From positions 3,515,835 to 3,579,834 of the forward strand of contig NC_079386.1 of assembly GCF_021018895.1 (NCBI RefSeq): a DNA stretch of 64,000 bases, read 5' to 3'. The position numbers were made by a program, and so were the translations under genes. The DNA is from Seriola aureovittata. Taxonomy: Eukaryota > Chordata > Actinopteri > Carangiformes > Carangidae. Under the pieces are notes generated by a model, which saw nothing but the letters and a program-made list of their open reading frames with translations, was not told the origin of the DNA and made no database searches. Positions within the stretch are counted from its first letter, which is position 1, and every line of letters begins with the position of its first letter. Shown piece after piece: positions 59,991-64,000 of the stretch.

Positions 59991-60508
59991 TTAAAGATCT
60001 CATATTGTATAAAGTAAGATTTCCATGTGTTGTTTGATTATAAAGCAGGTTTAGGTTGTTTATCAGTACTGTGAGAGTATCAAAGCGCTCAGTCCACAGA
60101 GAAATGCACACAGTCTGTATTCAGAAACTCAGCCTTAAAACCAGCCATCAGGCCTTCTGGAACTTTGTGATGTCACAATAAATCGTTCTTAGTCCTGCCC
60201 CAAGCCCCACCCACCTGGACCCACCATCCAACCTGGCAGGATTTGATTTCTCTGAGTGTTTACCTGGAATCTGCTATATATTTATTCTAATACTCAGAAA
60301 ACAGTCAGCAGATCAGAAGACAGGCTCAGGGCATCCTCTCTTCTGATTGGCCCACAAACCTGTTGTAACTAGAACTCCAGAGAAAAGCCTGAGAGAGGAG
60401 ATGTAAAATTGCATTGTGATGTTTTTGATTCTTAAAACCACAAATATATCTTCTTATGGATCAACCCTTAATAAAACACAGGGAAAGTGTAAAATATGAG
60501 ACCTTTAA
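59991..60508 (+). mobile_element. TTAA-ended non-autonomous element, copy 6
   Basis: Begins TTAAAGATCTCATATTGT and ends AATATGAGACCTTTAA. Both ends keep TTAA. At 518 bp it is the longest copy and carries all internal blocks in order. These run from GATTATAAAGCAGGTTTAGG through GTGATGTCACAATAAATCG and CTCTTCTGATTGGCCCAC to CCACAAATATATCTTC. The internal hairpin is damaged here. Confidence 0.9.
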
Positions 60509-61594
60509 AGTCCCATTAGGTGTGTTGGATAGTGTTCAGAAACCTGATATAGGAACATATTATAATAATATGCTTCCCAGCAAAGAGTAGAGATTGACTG
60601 ACCCTGATTTAATTTCCACTGTGTTCTTTCATAATGCCAAATAAGATAAGAAATGATAGAAACGTCTCTGGGTGGACATATTCTGTTTTTTGCTTTATCC
60701 ACTTAACAGATCAGAACAATGTTGCACATCAAAGTTATCTTGTTTCCCTGGTGACCCACTGGGAAGCAAATAACACTTTGAGTCATCCTATGTTTCTGAA
60801 GGGAAGAGAGGGAGTAATTGCCAATTTTGGTAATTTAATGAAAAAGCGAAATAACTTCAGCACATGAGTAATAAATGAGTTAAAGTAATAATGTGGCATT
60901 CCACTGACTGTAAGCACTTGCAGGGAAAACAAGGAACGGTTGTGTGACCACGAACTCAGAGGGTTGCAAACACACTCCTGCACACACAGTCTCCCTTTCC
61001 AAATGTCACAACATCATTATCATGCAGTATTGATCCCAGCTAGGGTGATCCATTTGAATTTCAACCAGGATGGATGCGACAGCTCTCTGGCTGCCGCACC
61101 GCCACTGTCTTGGCCGGTCCTGGCAGAAAGCACGCCATCGTTAGTCCTCTCACGACCACAGATGGCCACAGGATGCTGGAATCTCCCTCTAAAACATCCA
61201 CTGATTAGACCCAGAATACCTGGGCTCTCTCTGCGTATGTGTCATGCTCCACTTTTCAGACGGAAATATGTGACATTCCTTCAAGGGATCAACTCGGCTT
61301 AAGGGTGTTTCTGATGTTTATAAATCTATATTTATAATCCTGAATGATGCAGCTATAATGCCTGTATGGTGGCAGTTTTACAGTCATATATTATATAGCA
61401 ATTGGTTATAACCTCCCCCTGTAGCTCCCCACACCACTCTACATTGAAACAGCTGGGAGCCCCTCCAGGCATGTGGAACTGGCATGGTGATGGCACAGAG
61501 GATAACACAAAGGGGGAACTAATCATCCCCAATTACATCTTGCTGCGGTGTGAGGGAGCAGTAGCCATGTGTGTGCGTGGTCTTGCAAACTCAG
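60509..61594. other. Intronic DNA, nothing recognised
   Basis: The frame 60940-61302 (plus, 120 codons) was considered and shows no family. Confidence 0.5.
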
Positions 61595-61635
61595 CTCAAA
61601 GGTCAAACACACACATGATGTGTTTGACCTTTGAG
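61595..61635. promoter_or_regulatory. Perfect 17-bp inverted repeat with AGGTCA half-sites
   Basis: The arm CTCAAAGGTCAAACACA (61595-61611) is followed by a 7-nt loop (CACATGA) and the exact reverse complement (61619-61635). Each arm holds TCAAAGGTCA, which resembles an extended nuclear-receptor monomer site (TCAAGGTCA type). It could be a protein-binding site or simply a stem-loop. The symmetry is certain and the function is not. Confidence 0.6.
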
Positions 61636-62926
61636 CATGGTGTACACACATTGCCTGTGATCTGTGGTCATTGAGTTTGATCAAAAGCATTATATTTGGA
61701 GACTTTTCAGCCATGCTGCTGGAGCCACTTCTATGTGCATTTGTGCACAAGCTTACTTGTTCTCCCTTTCTTTTCTTTCTCTCCCTCTGATCTTAATGCA
61801 AGTGCAGATAATCAGAGATAATCTTATCTCTTCTCTCAATCACTGTGATCTTGTCTATTCGGGGTCATTAGCCTGCCCGATTCCCCTGTTTGCTTCAATC
61901 ACTTATACTATTTCAATTTTCTTTTTCTTCCTCTTCCTCTCTCTCTTTCTTTCATGCTATGTCTCTGAACAGTGCATTAGCATCACCAAGGCCACTCAAG
62001 AGTTCAAGTGCGCTTTCATTCCTTGCTTCTCCCTCTGTCTCCTCTGTCTCCTTCAGTTCCCCACCGCCCTCCCAGTGGCAACCAATCATGGGCCAAATGA
62101 GAGGAAACTATTGTAAGGTAATCAAACTCTTCAGCAGGTCATACCATTACACATACACTCAGTGTGCTTAGCCATCTTGCTTGCTTACTGCTGCTTCCCC
62201 CAACAGTATTATTATGTTACGTGTCTGGACCACCCAGAATCACAAATAGCCACTTTAAAATGCTATTTAGTATTTCGATTTCTCTGTGTTTTGATCAAGC
62301 CATAGCTAAAGAAAAACAACATGTCTGCTGTTTGCAGACTATGTTTGAAGGTAAGACCACCTCCAATGTGTCAGATCCAGGGTCATGGATCACGCACATT
62401 ATCTATAGGGGAAGCCTGGGAAGGTCAGATGTTTTTTCTTTCTCTTTGTGGAGAGTTGTGAAGGTTTCAGTGCACAGCACATATCAGATAGACATGGTGT
62501 TAGCTCTGTGTTCCCACAAGGCTGCTTATTTTTATGAACCTTGCCTGCAGTGAAAAAAAAAAAAGAGAGAAACATTTTTTTGTTGCGCGCTAAAGCTAAA
62601 CTTGTGCGTCACCGGTGACATATTGTATTTGGGTAGCAATAATAAGCTGCTAATGAAAAATGTTGGAGAGTAATGTCGGGCATATTAAAAATCAAACAAC
62701 TGCTGCAGTCTGCAGTGAGGCTAACCCACAAAAAAAAAAAGAAAAAAAAGAAAAAGGGAAATATGAAGCTGAATCTGCTTTGCATCAAAGGCCGGAGCAC
62801 AGAGATTCTCATTACGGCTCCTCTTCCGTTTCATCACTTTCATCCCAAGGCCATCCACCTCCCAAACACAGATAACACAGGCACCCCAAATATCTCTTTT
62901 AAAGAACCTACTTAAAAATCCACAGT

Positions 62927-62930
<4 letters not shown>
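61636..62930. other. Intronic DNA, nothing recognised
   Basis: Pyrimidine-rich at 61755-61790 and 61915-61955. A-rich at 62551-62562 and 62730-62758. No exon or repeat family. Confidence 0.55.

Positions 62931-62961
<31 letters not shown>
62931..62961 (+). repeat. (GA)n microsatellite
   Basis: An uninterrupted 31-bp GA array. Confidence 0.95.
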
Positions 62962-62962
<1 letters not shown>

Positions 62963-63179
62963 CTCTGAAGAGTGTGAAGATCCTCTCAAATAATTAAGGA
63001 GTGGGGCATGCATTGCAGATAATGAGTTTCTAGCATCACTGACTACACAGTATTCCCCTGTCTTATCACCTGCTGCTGTCACTCACTAATGAAGTTGCTA
63101 TTTCCAATTACTGCTCCCTATTAGGAATCATTATTAAGCCCAGGCTGTTATTGTGGTTGCTTCTGAGGCCAGAGATGGA

Positions 63180-63182
<3 letters not shown>

Positions 63183-63258
<76 letters not shown>
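63183..63258 (+). repeat. (CA)n microsatellite, 76 bp
   Basis: An uninterrupted array of 38 CA units, the longest dinucleotide run in the window. Confidence 0.97.
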
Positions 63259-63259
<1 letters not shown>

Positions 63260-63464
63260 CAGTCAAATCACATCCTCACAACGAGAGCAGAGTTGAGCTT
63301 GTTGGTCTCAAGCTTTTGGGAGTGTGTCTGGAATGTGACGTTTTAGTGTGTATGATTGGCACATTAGCCACAGTAGAGGTAATAATGGAAGTGTGTTGTC
63401 ATTTTTACACAACCAAAACCCATCTTAGCACACACCATCACATATGGTCTGTATCTGCCCATGT

Positions 63465-63890
63465 GACTTCCTGGACTCTATTATTTCCTGTTTTATTTTG
63501 AAATCATTTTCTGTCTGTGCCTGTTCTGTTTATGGCTGATTTTACTTCCTGCTCCAGTAGTTTTCCTGCCTTTCGTGATTACCTGCTCTGCCCTAATACC
63601 TTGCACCTGTGTCTCGTTACCTTCTCCACTTGTGTGTATTTAAGTCTCTGTGTTCACCCTCAGTCTTTGTCAGTTCGTCTGTTCAGTTCCCACGTGCTGC
63701 CTCCTGCTTCCACTTGTGTTTCCTGTTCAGATCCCTCGTGTTTCCAAGAGACTATTCGCAGTTCTGCATCTGCCTGCCCGTCTGCCAGCCAGAGCATCTG
63801 TAGGCCTGTTTTCCCTTATTTAATATCTTCACTGCACCAACCCGCCTTTGTTTGTGTCTGCCTCTGGGTCCAGAAATCACACAAACTATA
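63465..63890 (+). mobile_element. Probable LTR-retrotransposon LTR fragment
   Basis: Phrases such as GACTTCCTGGACTCTATTAT, CCTTTCGTGATTACCTGCTC, CACCTGTGTCTCGTTACC and GTGTGTATTTAAGTCTCTG (with a TATA-like TATTTAA) are followed by GTCTGCCAGCCAGAGCATC and CTGCCTCTGGGTCCA. These match the layout of fish Gypsy-type LTRs as I remember them. No primer-binding site or coding part was found, so it may be a solo LTR or a fragment. The ends are approximate. Confidence 0.6.
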
Positions 63891-64000
63891 CTACAGCACT
63901 ATTACAGTATCATGTAGTAAACGGGGGATAAATTAACTATGATGATTTGTACAACGATACATGAAACAGAACAACTGACACATTAAACTGTAGTTAAAAT

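Larger units (their letters stand above)
16523..64000 (-). other. nrxn2: nrxn2 intron upstream of the LNS6 exon (partial)
   Basis: This covers all sequence from the exon to the right edge. In vertebrate neurexins the intron before this exon also holds the beta promoter and beta first exon (with an HHFH...GGHA-type end). I searched the minus-strand frames for that motif, and for the EGF3 exon (CDC...GGPxCNDP), and found neither. They probably lie beyond 64000 or have diverged. This is inference. An unrelated small gene inside the intron is not excluded, but none was recognised. Confidence 0.7.

Overview
This is vertebrate nuclear DNA, almost certainly from a teleost fish. It contains one recognisable host coding segment, a single exon of a neurexin gene on the minus strand at 16341-16522. 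The rest is non-coding, rich in (CA)n microsatellites and in short interspersed repeats of kinds seen across ray-finned fish. These include two tRNA-derived SINE types, short TTAA-ended elements, a foldback element, a mariner relic, a LINE tail and an LTR-like fragment. There is no operon-like gene packing, no long ORF, no CRISPR array, and no rRNA or complete tRNA gene that I can see.

The exon encodes the first 60 residues of the sixth LNS (laminin G) domain of a neurexin, and its residues fit neurexin-2 best. It begins in phase 1 with the last two bases (CT) of a split codon. In vertebrate neurexins this is where the long alpha and short beta transcripts converge: alpha would complete CCT (Pro) and beta GCT (Ala). 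The window is therefore best read as the interior of nrxn2, transcribed right to left. The upstream intron runs from 16523 past the right edge (at least 47 kb). The downstream intron runs from 16340 past the left edge (at least 16 kb). I found no beta first exon and no other neurexin exon.

Layout (plus-strand coordinates). 1-16340: downstream intron with a G31 run, three SINE copies, one copy of a 'CCATAGACT' repeat, one TTAA element and a pyrimidine-rich tract next to the exon. 16341-16522: nrxn2 exon. 16523-32200: upstream intron with a cluster of CA arrays at 18.9-20.0 kb, a SINE inside another repeat (20.1-20.6 kb), a 363-bp foldback element (22 kb) and a truncated TTAA element (31.8 kb). 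33811-34294: broken mariner transposase. 37-44.3 kb: three further TTAA elements, an element with inverted ends that holds a (TATC)n array, and an old repeat. 45-59 kb: an AT array, a LINE 3' end, and mostly featureless intron. 58-64 kb: a 'CCATAGACT' repeat, a sixth TTAA element, a perfect 17-bp inverted repeat, long GA and CA arrays, and an LTR-like fragment at the edge.

I did not find a convincing new gene system. The points most worth following are the exon's alpha/beta junction phase, the predominance of CA over GT arrays on the plus strand (which puts UG repeats in the nrxn2 pre-mRNA), the TTAA element family with its internal hairpin, the foldback element, and the perfect inverted repeat built on nuclear-receptor-like half-sites.
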